Assembly: GCF_024494655.1 (NCBI RefSeq) | Contig: NZ_JANHDL010000012.1 | Location: 1-64,000, forward strand | Source: Halorubrum laminariae | GTDB lineage: Archaea; Halobacteriota; Halobacteria; Halobacteriales; Haloferacaceae | DNA: 64,000 nucleotides | Reading direction: 5' to 3' | Part shown: positions 1-8,628 of the stretch, one piece after another | Layout: each line of letters opens with the position of its first letter | How positions within the stretch are numbered: position 1 is the first letter of the stretch | Program-made: the position numbers and the translations under genes | Notes under the pieces: model-generated | Databases searched by the model: none | Told to the model about the DNA's origin: nothing | Seen by the model: only the letters and a program-made list of their open reading frames with translations

Positions 1-42
1 CGAATCCCAATAGCAATGGCCTCCGGCAGGATCAACCGGAAT
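1..42 (-). rRNA. 16S ribosomal RNA, 5' end (partial)
   Basis: Read on the minus strand this is the conserved archaeal 16S start, ATTCCGGTTGATCCTGCCGG, followed by haloarchaeal bases. Only the first 42 nt lie in the window and the gene continues to the left. Two rRNA-type promoters lie upstream on the same strand. Confidence 0.97.
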
Positions 43-48
43 GTATAC

Positions 49-75
49 CTCAGTGCCTGGTTCCCGGCACTGAGG
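49..75 (-). other. 16S leader hairpin
   Basis: A 10-bp perfect stem (49-58 with 66-75, CCTCAGTGCC/GGCACTGAGG) sits immediately upstream of the 16S 5' end. In haloarchaea this leader position forms part of the pre-16S processing stem. A second short inverted repeat (GTTGAC/GTCAAC) follows near 89-106. The processing role is inferred from position. Confidence 0.6.
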
Positions 76-252
76 GGGTGTTGGCGGGTGTTGACGCGAT
101 GTCAACACACCATTGCATGGTCTAGTATGGTGTCCAGTCCCATCCAGCGACCTGGATGACACCGAACGACCATGGCTCACATCAGATTTCCGCTTACGCC
201 GGAGCGCAGGGGGCGAAATCCTCATCTTCGCGGACCTGGTTGTACCCTTCGA

Positions 253-272
253 GGGGATATAAACCCGTCGAA
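253..272 (-). promoter_or_regulatory. rRNA operon promoter, 16S-proximal
   Basis: On the minus strand the block reads TTCGACGGGTTTATATCCCC, with the haloarchaeal rRNA promoter pattern: TTCGACGG upstream and TTTATA as box A. It lies about 210 bp before the 16S 5' end and resembles the second block at 351-375. Confidence 0.75.
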
Positions 273-350
273 GCGTTTCAGGTCCAGCGAAACCGGGCCG
301 AGTTGAACGGCCCGAGTTCGCGGATGCGTTCTTCGCATTAGTCACGATGG

Positions 351-375
351 CCGGGGTATATTTAACCCCGTCGAA
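351..375 (-). promoter_or_regulatory. rRNA operon promoter, 16S-distal
   Basis: The minus strand carries TTCGACGGGG, then TTAAATATA and CCCCGG, the same architecture as 253-272 and about 100 bp further upstream. Tandem promoters of this type are usual for haloarchaeal rrn operons. Positions 276-350 and 376-523 show no gene. Confidence 0.75.
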
Positions 376-523
376 CTATCGACGCCACGTCATGCGGTTT
401 CATGCCGAGGGAATCCACGGAGAACGGCACGCGGATGAGTCAGAAAGCGGCGTCTGAACTGCCGGTGTTGCCACTAAATCTCGGATACTTTCGTGTGGTT
501 CGGTGAAAAATCGTGCGAGAGAA

Positions 524-853
524 CTACGCTTCGTCGATGTACTCGATCCCCTGTTTCGAGACGTTGGCCTTGGTGATGTCGTTGAGGTCATTGAGCCAGA
601 AGTCGTCGTCTGCGTCGTCGACTTCTGGAGCACTGTCCTTCCACGCCCACCCCTCATACTCGTGGACCTTTTTCGTCCCCTTTTCGCGGAGTCGAAGCGT
701 GATCCGTTCGGCCTCGTCTTCTGACGGGGCAGGGTCGAGGGTTCGCGCCGCTTTGAGCGCGGCCTGCCGAGGCATGTTTCCGGAGAATTCGCTCGATTCT
801 GATCCGTCTTCGTCTCGAAGGGCAAAGTTTCGCTTACCGTCTTCACGTACCAT
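524..853 (-). CDS. MC1-family nonhistone chromosomal protein
   Basis: This 109-residue protein carries the MC1 signature. The N-terminus reads KRNFALRDEDG, then PRQAALKAA, then a basic run RLREKGTKKVHEYEGW. In methanogens MC1 is a monomeric DNA-bending protein that compacts the chromosome. Here the basic fold is followed by an acidic C-terminus, as expected for a halophile. A good Shine-Dalgarno (GGAGG, about 860) stands before the ATG and a TATA-like TATTTATTA lies near 888-899. The gene diverges from the AbrB-like gene at 1102. The family assignment is firm; its share in chromatin relative to histone is unknown. Confidence 0.88.
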   Translation of the reverse strand: MVREDGKRNFALRDEDGSESSEFSGNMPRQAALKAARTLDPAPSEDEAERITLRLREKGTKKVHEYEGWAWKDSAPEVDDADDDFWLNDLNDITKANVSKQGIEYIDEA

Positions 854-1101
854 GGTTTATCCTCCATGGGAACCCAGCACACAATCCATAATAAATATAT
901 CGGGGAAGTGAAAGCTGATGTGCAAAAGATTTAAATAATAACTCGGCTTGGGCTAGCGATTATCTCGATGTGTAGCCGAAGATTGAGCAGAACGACAGTA
1001 TTTGACACCCTCCTCGCGCTGCAACGCGAGGCTTTCTCCTTGTACTTCCGTAAACAACACTTATGTAGCTGGTATGGCGAAGTGCGACCAGTACAACCGC
1101 G

Positions 1102-1305
1102 ATGGTCCGCAAAAAGAAGCTCAGCCCGAGTGGCGCGAAGGACGACGACGGGAAGTACCACAACGTCCACGTGAACCTCCACGAAGACGAGCTCGCTGTC
1201 GCCGGAATGGAGATCGGTGACGAAGTGTTCGTCCGAGTCCGGGACGGGAAAATAATCATTCAGCAAGCGGATTCGAGCCCCGAAGATCTCGAACACGACT
1301 TCTGA
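1102..1305 (+). CDS. Small AbrB/SpoVT-like protein
   Basis: The 67-residue protein begins with a basic stretch (MVRKKKLSPSGAK) and then has a swapped-hairpin-like pattern: VHVNLHEDELAVAGMEIGDEVFVRVRDGKIII. The run from G-(M/I)-x-x-GD to V-R-x-G-KI resembles AbrB/SpoVT DNA-binding or antitoxin folds. No toxin gene is adjacent: pyrD follows on the same strand. It looks like a conserved haloarchaeal family rather than a mobile antitoxin. DNA binding is inferred from fold resemblance only. Confidence 0.7.
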   Translation: MVRKKKLSPSGAKDDDGKYHNVHVNLHEDELAVAGMEIGDEVFVRVRDGKIIIQQADSSPEDLEHDF

Positions 1306-1450
1306 GTAGCGACCGGATCTCGCGGTACAGGGACTTCTCACCGAGGACGAAGTGTTATGTCGGTGTGCGCGCTGGACGCAAGGACCGGGGTCGACGCTGC
1401 AGTGCGCGTCGGTCGGCGGATTGATACCCGCTCGTACTGAGTGGGAGACG

Positions 1451-2506
1451 ATGGACGCGTACGATCTGTTGAAGCCGGCGCTGTTCAGGCTTCCGCCGGA
1501 GACCGCACACGGGTTGACACACAGGCTCTTGGAATTCACACAGGGGACACCGGTCACGACGGCGCTCCGGTCCCGATATACGGTCGAAAGCTCTCGCTTA
1601 GGCGTGAGCGCGTTCGGACTCGAATTTTCGAATCCGGTGGGGGTCGCCGCTGGATTCGACAAGAACGCGGAGATACCCCGGGCGCTCGCGTCGCTCGGCT
1701 TCGGGCACGTCGAAATCGGCGGGATTACAGCCGACCAGCAGCCAGGAAACCCGCGACCACGGCTGTTCCGGCTTGCCGAGGATGAGGCGCTGATAAACCG
1801 CATGGGGTTCAACAACGAGGGAGCAGACATCGTCGGGAAGCGACTCGACCGGGACCCACTGCCGGACGTACCGGTCGGGGTGAACATCGGGAAGTCGAAG
1901 TCGACTCCACTCTCTGACGCCGCCGACGATTACCGGTACACCTACGAGCGCGTGGCTGACGCGGGCGACTACTTCGTCGTCAACGTCTCCAGTCCGAACA
2001 CGCCCGGTCTCCGCGACCTCCAGAACCGCGAGGCGTTGGAGGAGATACTTGGATCCCTCGCCGACTCCGGGGCCGACCCGCTTCTCGTGAAGCTCTCTCC
2101 GGATCTCCCGGACCCGGCCGTCGAGGAGGCACTCACCGTCGTCGACGAGTGTGATCTGGACGGCGTCATCGCGACGAACACGACCACGTCGCGCCCCGAT
2201 TCGCTGCGGAGTCCACACGGAGCAGAGCGAGGCGGCTTGTCGGGGAAGCCTATCAGGGACCGTGCCACCGAACGCGTACGGTTCGTCGCCGAACGGACTG
2301 ATGTACCGGTGATCGGCGTGGGGGGAGTCACGGACGCCGAGAGCGCCTACGAGAAGATACGCGCGGGCGCGTCGATCGTACAGTTGTACACCGGGCTCGT
2401 GTACGAAGGGCCGACGATTGCGCGTGACATCAACGAAGGCGTACTCGAACGGCTCAAACGAGACGGATTCGAGACGGTCGAGCAGGCGATCGGGGCGGAC
2501 CTGTAG
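1451..2506 (+). CDS. pyrD: Dihydroorotate dehydrogenase (quinone), class 2
   Basis: PyrD oxidises dihydroorotate to orotate in de novo pyrimidine synthesis and passes electrons to the membrane quinone pool. The 351-residue product has the class 2 pattern: an N-terminal helical extension (MDAYDLLKPALFRLPPE), the FMN-barrel start NPVGVAAGFDKNAE, and the catalytic-serine motif NVSSPNTPGLRDLQ. The C-terminal phosphate-binding strands are IGVGGVT and GASIVQLYTG. The ATG at 1451 is preferred over an upstream start at 1352, because the extra 33 residues are unlike the family. The gene converges with valS. Confidence 0.95.
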   Translation: MDAYDLLKPALFRLPPETAHGLTHRLLEFTQGTPVTTALRSRYTVESSRLGVSAFGLEFSNPVGVAAGFDKNAEIPRALASLGFGHVEIGGITADQQPGNPRPRLFRLAEDEALINRMGFNNEGADIVGKRLDRDPLPDVPVGVNIGKSKSTPLSDAADDYRYTYERVADAGDYFVVNVSSPNTPGLRDLQNREALEEILGSLADSGADPLLVKLSPDLPDPAVEEALTVVDECDLDGVIATNTTTSRPDSLRSPHGAERGGLSGKPIRDRATERVRFVAERTDVPVIGVGGVTDAESAYEKIRAGASIVQLYTGLVYEGPTIARDINEGVLERLKRDGFETVEQAIGADL

Positions 2507-2545
2507 TACAGAAGAGAGCGCGAACTCGGAACGAACGCGAGCCTG

Positions 2546-5218
2546 TTACGCCTCGTCGTTGACGATGACGACGACATCATCGGCTTCGAGCAGCTCTCCG
2601 TCGCCTCGGTACTGCCGGGATTTCTCGACAGAGAACTCGTCTGCGAGGAGAGTGAGGCCCGCGACGTGGAGTTCGTCGCCGTCGATCTCATAGTCATCCC
2701 GCGCCAGCGCAGCCTCGATGTCGCCGACTTGATCGCCGTACTTCGGGCCGACAGTGGCGTAATCGAGGTCGATTCCCGTGATCACCGTTTCGACGGGTGC
2801 GTCGGCTTCGGGGTGGACCGTGAGGTCGGCGACGTGCATGACGCCCGTGATATCGGCCTCGAAGCCGCGGACGTCCGCGTACACCTCGACCGAGTCGAGT
2901 TCGGCGTTCAGCGCGAGTTGGTTTTCGCTTTTGTACTTCCGGATGGCACCGACGACGGCGGTCGCTGCCGTGCCGGCGGTCCGGTCGGCGTCGATCCCGA
3001 GCGGCTCGGGCCAGTCGGTGAGGTGGATCGAGTCGCTGGCGGCGGCGTCGACGGCGTCGGACGCGTCGACCGCCCCGACGTACATGTCGTGCCACAGTTC
3101 CTCGGTGACGTGCGCCAGCAGGGGCGCGAACAGCTTCAAGAAGCGGCGGTGAGCGGTTCGGAGCGTGTACGCTGCGGCGGCGTCGTCACGTTGCTTGGCG
3201 ATCTCGAGGTAATCGTCACAGAACGTGTTCCAGAAGAAGCTCCGGAGGCCGTCCCGCGCCTTCGAGAACTCGCGGTTTTCGAGCAGGTCGGTAAGCCGAT
3301 CGATCTCCGCGTCGAGTTCAGCGAGGAGCCACCGATCGAGTTCGTGGAGGTTCACGTCGGCCGGTTCGTCCGGGAACGGCTCCGGAGCCAGCGACTCGAC
3401 GAGCTTGGACGCGTTCCACAGCTTTCGGATCAGCTTCTCGCCCGCGCGGAGGTCCTTCTCTTTGAACGGGAAGTCGTCGCCGACGGCGGTGCCGGCGGCC
3501 CAGTAGCGCGTGGCGTCGACGGGGAACTCTTCGAGCACCGTCTCGGGCTCGACGACGTTGCCGACGGACTTGGACATCTTCTCGCGGTTCTCGTCGAGGA
3601 CGTGCCCGTTGATCATCGTCTCGCGGAACGGAACCTCGCCCGTGTGTTCGTAGCACTTGACGAGGGTGTGGAACAGCCAGAAGCTGATGATGTCGTGGCC
3701 CTGCGGTCGGAGGTCGAACCGGTACAGCTCCGGGTGTTCCATCGTGAACTCCCCAGCCTCGTCGTCCCAGTCCCAGCCGGCGTTGATGAGCGGGGTGAGA
3801 CTGGATGTGGCCCATGTGTCGAGCACGTCGTCTTCCGGTTCGAACGCCTCGTGGCCACAGGTCGGGCAGGCGTCCACGGGCGGATCGTCAGAGAGGGGAT
3901 CGACGGGCAGGTCGGCCTTCTCGGCGATGATCTCTTCGCCACAGCCCTCGCAGTACCACACCGGGAACGGAATGCCCGACGAGCGCTGTCGCGAGATGAG
4001 CCAGTCCCACTGGAGCCCGTCGACCCAGTGTTCGTATCGGGTGAACATCTTCTCGGGAGACCACTCCATCTCCCGGCCGATGTCGAGGTACTCGTCCGTC
4101 TTGTCGAGCATCTCGACGTACCACTGCTCCGTGACGAGGAACTCGACTCCCGTCCCGCAGCGCTCGTGGACGTTGACGGTATGAGTGATGGGGCGGCGCT
4201 CCTCGAGCGCGCCCGCGTCGTCGAGGTCGTCGACGATGGCCTCGCGAGCCTCGTCGGAGTGGAGGCCCTCGTACTCCTCGGCGACATCGGTCATGTGTCC
4301 GGACTCGTCGATGGCGACCCGGAGGTCGAGGTCGTGGACTTGGTACCACTCGATGTCGTTCTGGTCGCCAAACGTACAGCACATCACGATGCCGGAGCCG
4401 GTCTCCATGTCGACGCGCTCGTCGGCGATGATGGGAACTTCGTGGCCGAACAGCGGGATTTCGGCGAACTCTCCGACGAGGTACTGGTTCTCGTCGTCGT
4501 CCGGGTGGACGAACACGGCGACACACGCGGGGAGGAGTTCCGGACGGGTCGTCGAGATTGTGAAGGTTTCAGCCTCGGTGGCGGTGTCACCGGCCTCGTC
4601 GTCCCGCGCGACGGGGAACGTGATATCGTGGAAGTGGCTGTCCTGCTCGTCGTCTTCGGTCTCGACCTGCGAGATTGCTGTCTCGCACTCGGGACACCAG
4701 ATCGCGGGGGCTTTCTCGCGGTACTCGCGTCCCTGCTCGTACAGGTCGACGAACGACAGCTGGGAGACGCGCTGGACGCGTGGCTCGATCGTCTGGTACG
4801 TGTGGTCCCAGTCGACGGAGACGCCAAGCGACTGGACATTATTCGTGAACTGCTCCTCGTAGTCGGCACAGACCTCCCGGCACTTCGCTTGGAACTCGCG
4901 TCGCTCGAAGTCCTGGTGTCTGATGTCGAGTTCGTCCTCAGTCAGGCGTTCGGACGCGATCCCGTTGTCGTCGTAGCCGAACGGGAAGAACGTGGCACCC
5001 CCGTTCATGCGCTCGAAGCGCGCGACGAAGTCCTGGAGCGTGAATCCGTAGAGGTGACCCATGTGGAGGCTCCCCGACACCGTCGGCGGCGGGGTGTCGA
5101 TGGAGAAGACGGTGTTCGGATCGACCGGGTCGTCGGGGTACGCGTACGTCTCCTCGTCGACCCATCGCCGCTGCCAACGCGGCTCGACGGCGTCGGGGTC
5201 GTACTCACCACTGGGCAT
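2546..5218 (-). CDS. valS: Valine--tRNA ligase
   Basis: ValS is a class I aminoacyl-tRNA synthetase that charges tRNA-Val and edits mischarged threonine. The 890-residue protein has the HIGH-type motif HMGH at residues 52-55 and the KMSKS motif in REKMSKSVGN. It also has paired CxxC zinc-type motifs (CPEC, CEGC, CPTC) and an archaeal C-terminal anticodon-binding region. The start is at MPSGEYDPDAVEP; a longer open frame to 5512 reads into the upstream methyltransferase region and is not credible. It is a single gene, convergent with pyrD and downstream of the methyltransferase on the same strand. Confidence 0.97.
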   Translation of the reverse strand: MPSGEYDPDAVEPRWQRRWVDEETYAYPDDPVDPNTVFSIDTPPPTVSGSLHMGHLYGFTLQDFVARFERMNGGATFFPFGYDDNGIASERLTEDELDIRHQDFERREFQAKCREVCADYEEQFTNNVQSLGVSVDWDHTYQTIEPRVQRVSQLSFVDLYEQGREYREKAPAIWCPECETAISQVETEDDEQDSHFHDITFPVARDDEAGDTATEAETFTISTTRPELLPACVAVFVHPDDDENQYLVGEFAEIPLFGHEVPIIADERVDMETGSGIVMCCTFGDQNDIEWYQVHDLDLRVAIDESGHMTDVAEEYEGLHSDEAREAIVDDLDDAGALEERRPITHTVNVHERCGTGVEFLVTEQWYVEMLDKTDEYLDIGREMEWSPEKMFTRYEHWVDGLQWDWLISRQRSSGIPFPVWYCEGCGEEIIAEKADLPVDPLSDDPPVDACPTCGHEAFEPEDDVLDTWATSSLTPLINAGWDWDDEAGEFTMEHPELYRFDLRPQGHDIISFWLFHTLVKCYEHTGEVPFRETMINGHVLDENREKMSKSVGNVVEPETVLEEFPVDATRYWAAGTAVGDDFPFKEKDLRAGEKLIRKLWNASKLVESLAPEPFPDEPADVNLHELDRWLLAELDAEIDRLTDLLENREFSKARDGLRSFFWNTFCDDYLEIAKQRDDAAAAYTLRTAHRRFLKLFAPLLAHVTEELWHDMYVGAVDASDAVDAAASDSIHLTDWPEPLGIDADRTAGTAATAVVGAIRKYKSENQLALNAELDSVEVYADVRGFEADITGVMHVADLTVHPEADAPVETVITGIDLDYATVGPKYGDQVGDIEAALARDDYEIDGDELHVAGLTLLADEFSVEKSRQYRGDGELLEADDVVVIVNDEA

Positions 5219-5283
5219 TTCACACGCACGTTCCGGTGGTTCCCTCTTAACGGCCTCGGTTGTGTAGAAGACGATCCGAGATC

Positions 5284-5961
5284 TCAGGGTGCGACGCCGA
5301 CGGTCAAAAGCGTCCCCCACGTTCGATATCGATCGATCATCTCCTCGCGGGAGTCCCAGTCGTCGGTCGGAAACGCTGACTCGGGCGGGATATCGATTTC
5401 GCGATCCGGGACGGCGTCCTGTTCGGCGACGTACAGCCCGGCCTCTCTGAATGCCTCGCGGTACGCCGCGCGCGACCAGAGCGTCATCTCGACGGAGATG
5501 TTCTCCTGCCACGCGTGCGTGGTCTCGCTCTCCTCGAAGAAGTTCACCGCGCAGTAGAACGTTCCGCCGGGTTTGAGCACGCGCCGGATCTCTTCGAGCG
5601 TATGGACCGGATCGCTGGCGTAGTAAAACGCCTCCATCGAGAAGACGTGATCCAGCGAGTCGTCGGCGAAGGGGAGGTCGTCGAAATCGCCGACGAGGAA
5701 CCCAATCGCGTCGTCGTCGGTGTACCCGCGGGCGTTTCGCGTCATCTCGGGCGCGCCGTCGAGGCCGTATCCGCGACCTACCCCGCGCTCGCGAAGCGCG
5801 CGGAGCGCGTAGCCGGAGCCGGTGCCGAGATCCAACACGGCGTCACCGGACTCGACCGGCATCCGCGCGAGGACGTGTTTCGCGGTGTGCCAGTGTCTAT
5901 CTTCCATGCCGCGGTCGCGTCCCGACGCCGCCCAGTCGTCGAACTCCTCTCGGACACTCAT
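5284..5961 (-). CDS. Class I SAM-dependent methyltransferase
   Basis: The 225-residue protein has motif I VLDLGTGSGYALRAL, then an acidic motif II region and the post-motif LDHVFSMEAFYYASDP...EIRRVLKPGG. This is the Methyltransf_11/UbiE-like arrangement. The motifs point to a small-molecule substrate, but none can be named. The start MSVREEFDDW at 5961 fits homologous proteins; open frame upstream reads through low-complexity sequence. It lies 65 bp upstream of valS on the same strand and diverges from the membrane protein gene at 6122. Confidence 0.85.
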   Translation of the reverse strand: MSVREEFDDWAASGRDRGMEDRHWHTAKHVLARMPVESGDAVLDLGTGSGYALRALRERGVGRGYGLDGAPEMTRNARGYTDDDAIGFLVGDFDDLPFADDSLDHVFSMEAFYYASDPVHTLEEIRRVLKPGGTFYCAVNFFEESETTHAWQENISVEMTLWSRAAYREAFREAGLYVAEQDAVPDREIDIPPESAFPTDDWDSREEMIDRYRTWGTLLTVGVAP

Positions 5962-6121
5962 GCGTGCACGCACGCGCGGACAACTGAAAACCGGTTCGGA
6001 GGCGGACGAGGGTGGAAACGGGTGATCGGATCGGGAAGCCGCAACGGCGAGAACGGGGGCCGTCTCGCGGACTGCCCGTTGGAGCGTCGGCATTTTAACC
6101 ATGGCCGTTCCTTCGTAGGGT

Positions 6122-6565
6122 ATGAAGCGACCGCGAGCGCTCCGGCGACCGCAGTTCCGGGTGGCCGACATGGCCCAGCAGGCGGTCGGCGGCTTTCTCC
6201 TTGCGGGCCCGTTCGTGGTCACCGAGGAAGTATGGGTGCTCGCGGCCGGGATGAACTGGATCCAAGGGGCCGCGACGGCCGGCCTCGTCGGGTTGATCGG
6301 ATACGCCGCGCTGTACCGTGCCGACACCGGCCGCGACGTCGACGACGAGCCGGACCTCATCGGGATCCCGACTCGGTTCGTCTCGTTGATGTCCGTCGCG
6401 TTCGGCTCCGTGCTCCTGCTCGCGATGCTTTTCGACGCGCCGGAGACCTTCCTCGTCGAAGCGGGGATCGGCGACGGCGCGGTGTGGGCGACGATGGCGA
6501 AGGCCGTCTCGGTCGGAGCCATCTTCAGCGTCGTCGGGGCCGCAACCGCCGACAGCGTGTTCTGA
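6122..6565 (+). CDS. Conserved integral membrane protein (DUF2391-like)
   Basis: The 147-residue protein has about four membrane segments, starting with QQAVGGFLLAGPFVVTEEVWVLAAGMN. It also has LVGLIGYAAL, FVSLMSVAFGSVLLLAMLF and AVSVGAIFSVVGAATADSVF. The pattern is that of the DUF2391 family of putative inner-membrane proteins, whose function is unknown. It is a single gene that converges with the MgtE-like pair. The family name comes from memory of similar haloarchaeal proteins and needs a profile search. Confidence 0.7.
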   Translation: MKRPRALRRPQFRVADMAQQAVGGFLLAGPFVVTEEVWVLAAGMNWIQGAATAGLVGLIGYAALYRADTGRDVDDEPDLIGIPTRFVSLMSVAFGSVLLLAMLFDAPETFLVEAGIGDGAVWATMAKAVSVGAIFSVVGAATADSVF

Positions 6566-6606
6566 CGGGACACGCCGTCGGCCGGGTCACGGACGATCCG
6601 AACGGG

Positions 6607-7266
6607 TCAGACTACCAGCGTGACGATACCGAAGAGGATCAACACGCCAGCGATGTCACAGACGTTGGTGACGACGGGAATGGTCGTATCGTCGGGATTG
6701 AGCCCGACGCGATAGGACACCTCCACTGCCGCGACGCTCGTGATCACGACGAGCCCCGCGAGGAGCATTCCCGACGACAGCGAGACGAGGAGAACCTGCC
6801 CGAGACCGAGTGCACCGCCGAGCGCGAGGCCGATCGCCCACGCAGCGACGCCGACGACCCCGAAGACGGTCGCCGCGAGCGCGAAGACCGCGCCGGCGTT
6901 CGCACGCAGCTCCGGGTTGGTGACGCTCAGCTCGTAGGTTCCGAGGTGTAGCTGGGTAGTGAGGCGCGAGCAGGTGATCGACGCGAGGTTCCCCGCCGTG
7001 CCGATCTGCACCGGAACAAGCACGAGGAGAGCGGGGTAGCGTACCAGCGTAGCCTCGTACGTCTGGAGGACGGTCCCGGAGACGAGCTGAAGCACGGAGA
7101 GGATCGCCAAGAGCGGGATCATCGTGCGGACGATCCGTCGGATCGACCACTCGTCGGGGATCGAGCGGTCCGCGCTCGGCGAGACGTCACTGGGCGAGGC
7201 GTCGCCGCCGGGAGCGCGTGAGACGTCATCGACGGCGTTCGGCGAGGCGTCTTCGCTCGCACTCAT
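6607..7266 (-). CDS. MgtE/SLC41-type membrane domain protein, second of pair
   Basis: The 219-residue protein has a disordered acidic head (about residues 1-40) and five hydrophobic segments. It includes VPVQIGTAGNLASITCSRLTT and LNPDDTTIPVVTNVCDIAGV, the MgtE integral-membrane signatures that line a divalent-cation path. The cytosolic N and CBS domains of bacterial MgtE are absent. Its ATG overlaps the TGA of the upstream gene (ATGA, 7263-7266), so the two are translationally coupled. They probably form one heteromeric Mg2+ or other cation transporter. Confidence 0.85.
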   Translation of the reverse strand: MSASEDASPNAVDDVSRAPGGDASPSDVSPSADRSIPDEWSIRRIVRTMIPLLAILSVLQLVSGTVLQTYEATLVRYPALLVLVPVQIGTAGNLASITCSRLTTQLHLGTYELSVTNPELRANAGAVFALAATVFGVVGVAAWAIGLALGGALGLGQVLLVSLSSGMLLAGLVVITSVAAVEVSYRVGLNPDDTTIPVVTNVCDIAGVLILFGIVTLVV

Positions 7267-7835
7267 ATCACGGCCCCCACGAGGGCGACGCCGACGAGCA
7301 GGAACAAGACGCCGAAGACGTCACCGAGGGTTGTCACGACGGGGCCGATCACGTTGTCGGGGTCAAGTCCGCGGCGGTATCCGACGAAGATGACGGTGAT
7401 GAGGACCGATATCATGAGCACCGCCGAGAGGAGCCCAGCGACGACCATGATCCCGACGAGTTCGAGGAGGCTCCCGTCGGAACCGAGGAGGCCGAGCCAG
7501 AGGTACGTGACGACCGCGATGAACACGGAGACGGTCATCCCGTTGATAAAGGAGGCGACGATCGCGTTCGTGAGTCGCCTGTCGAGCTGAAACCGAGGCT
7601 CGATGAGTCCCTGGTGGAGGCCGGTCGAGAGGCGCGCCCCGAGCGAGCCGTACACGCCGCCGCGGGTCGCGAGAAAGGCGGGCAACAGCAAGAGGAGTCC
7701 GGGCACGTCCGCGATGAACGACCGCATCGTCTCGGTTCCGAGTATCGTCCCCGCGAACAGCCCGGCGACGAGGCTGACGAGGACCACGGGAAGCGCCTGC
7801 CGGTAGACGTCGCGAGCGGTCGCGTGGCCGGGCAT
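7263..7835 (-). CDS. MgtE/SLC41-type membrane domain protein, first of pair
   Basis: The 190-residue membrane protein contains LLLLPAFLATRGGVYGSLGARLSTGLHQG and the GLDPDNVIGPVVTTLGDVFGV repeat. These are the two MgtE domain halves around the ion-conducting helices. The start MPGHATARDVYRQAL is chosen because upstream sequence is not hydrophobic or conserved-looking. It is the first gene of a two-gene operon with 6607-7266. Substrate preference (Mg2+, Co2+ or other) cannot be read from sequence. Confidence 0.85.
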   Translation of the reverse strand: MPGHATARDVYRQALPVVLVSLVAGLFAGTILGTETMRSFIADVPGLLLLLPAFLATRGGVYGSLGARLSTGLHQGLIEPRFQLDRRLTNAIVASFINGMTVSVFIAVVTYLWLGLLGSDGSLLELVGIMVVAGLLSAVLMISVLITVIFVGYRRGLDPDNVIGPVVTTLGDVFGVLFLLVGVALVGAVI

Positions 7836-7974
7836 CGAGTGTACCCTCGTGGGGAACGCTGAAAAAACCGACCGAGTGTGTGCGGGCAGTCGGCGGGACG
7901 GACCGCACCCGACGGCTCGCACCGCCGTCCGTCGCGTCCCGCACGGTTAAGTCGATCCGTCGACTTCAGTGGGT

Positions 7975-8553
7975 ATGGACTACTCGCTCGCCATCGAGAA
8001 CGGGCCGGAAACGATTCCCGGTGGCACGGGACTCCTGCTCATCCACCCGAGTATCGGCGAGACGGACCGGATCGACACGGACTTCCTGAAGACGGACACG
8101 GACGCGTTCCTCGTCGTCTCCACGCGGACGACCGCCCGCGAAGTCGAACAGAAACTGGAGTACTACGACGTCGACGAGACGAAAGCGACCATTCTCGACA
8201 CGCTCTCCGTCGAGCGAGGATACTCCCGTCGGTCCTCAGAAGACGTGTACTACGTCTCAGCGCCCGACGACCTCGACGGAGTCGTCGATCGGGTCGAGCG
8301 ATTCCTGACCGAAAACGAGGGGAAGCGGCGCGTCTCCGTCGACTCGGTCACGGAGATGGCGTACTACGCCGACGACGAGGCGGTGTACGAGGCCGCGAGC
8401 GACATCCTCGACCTCCTCGACGAACACGACGCGGTCGGGATATTCCATCTCTCAGAGGAGGTCCACGAGGTCGCGACGCTCGATCGGTTCCGAGATCTGT
8501 TTGAGGGGATCATCGAACTGGACGGAGACGGGGGCGTTTCCGTCGATATCTGA
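7975..8553 (+). CDS. Haloarchaeal HTR-like/KaiC-like protein
   Basis: The 192-residue acidic protein starts MDYSLAIENGPETIPGGTG. Its middle has a strand-turn pattern (FLVVSTRTTAREVEQKLEYYDVDETKATILDT) reminiscent of a degenerate RecA/KaiC-like fold. No intact Walker A lysine is present, so ATPase activity is unlikely. An alternative in-frame ATG lies two codons upstream at 7969. The family looks conserved in haloarchaea with unknown function. It diverges from the MgtE pair. Confidence 0.7.
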   Translation: MDYSLAIENGPETIPGGTGLLLIHPSIGETDRIDTDFLKTDTDAFLVVSTRTTAREVEQKLEYYDVDETKATILDTLSVERGYSRRSSEDVYYVSAPDDLDGVVDRVERFLTENEGKRRVSVDSVTEMAYYADDEAVYEAASDILDLLDEHDAVGIFHLSEEVHEVATLDRFRDLFEGIIELDGDGGVSVDI

Positions 8554-8628
8554 GCGCGCGTTCGAGAGCGCTGCCGGGATCGATCGGGAGGACAGACCGA
8601 GAGACCGGATCAGAAAATCAGTCAACGG

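Noticed and set aside
156-341. 61-codon frame in the rRNA promoter region
   Set aside because: It overlaps an rRNA promoter and has no coding character.
1102-1305. Antitoxin of a toxin-antitoxin pair
   Set aside because: The AbrB-like fold is suggestive, but the neighbours are pyrD and an MC1 gene and no toxin frame is present.
2666-5557. A 963-codon open frame opposite valS
   Set aside because: It mirrors the strong codon bias of valS on the other strand; the translation has no domain pattern.
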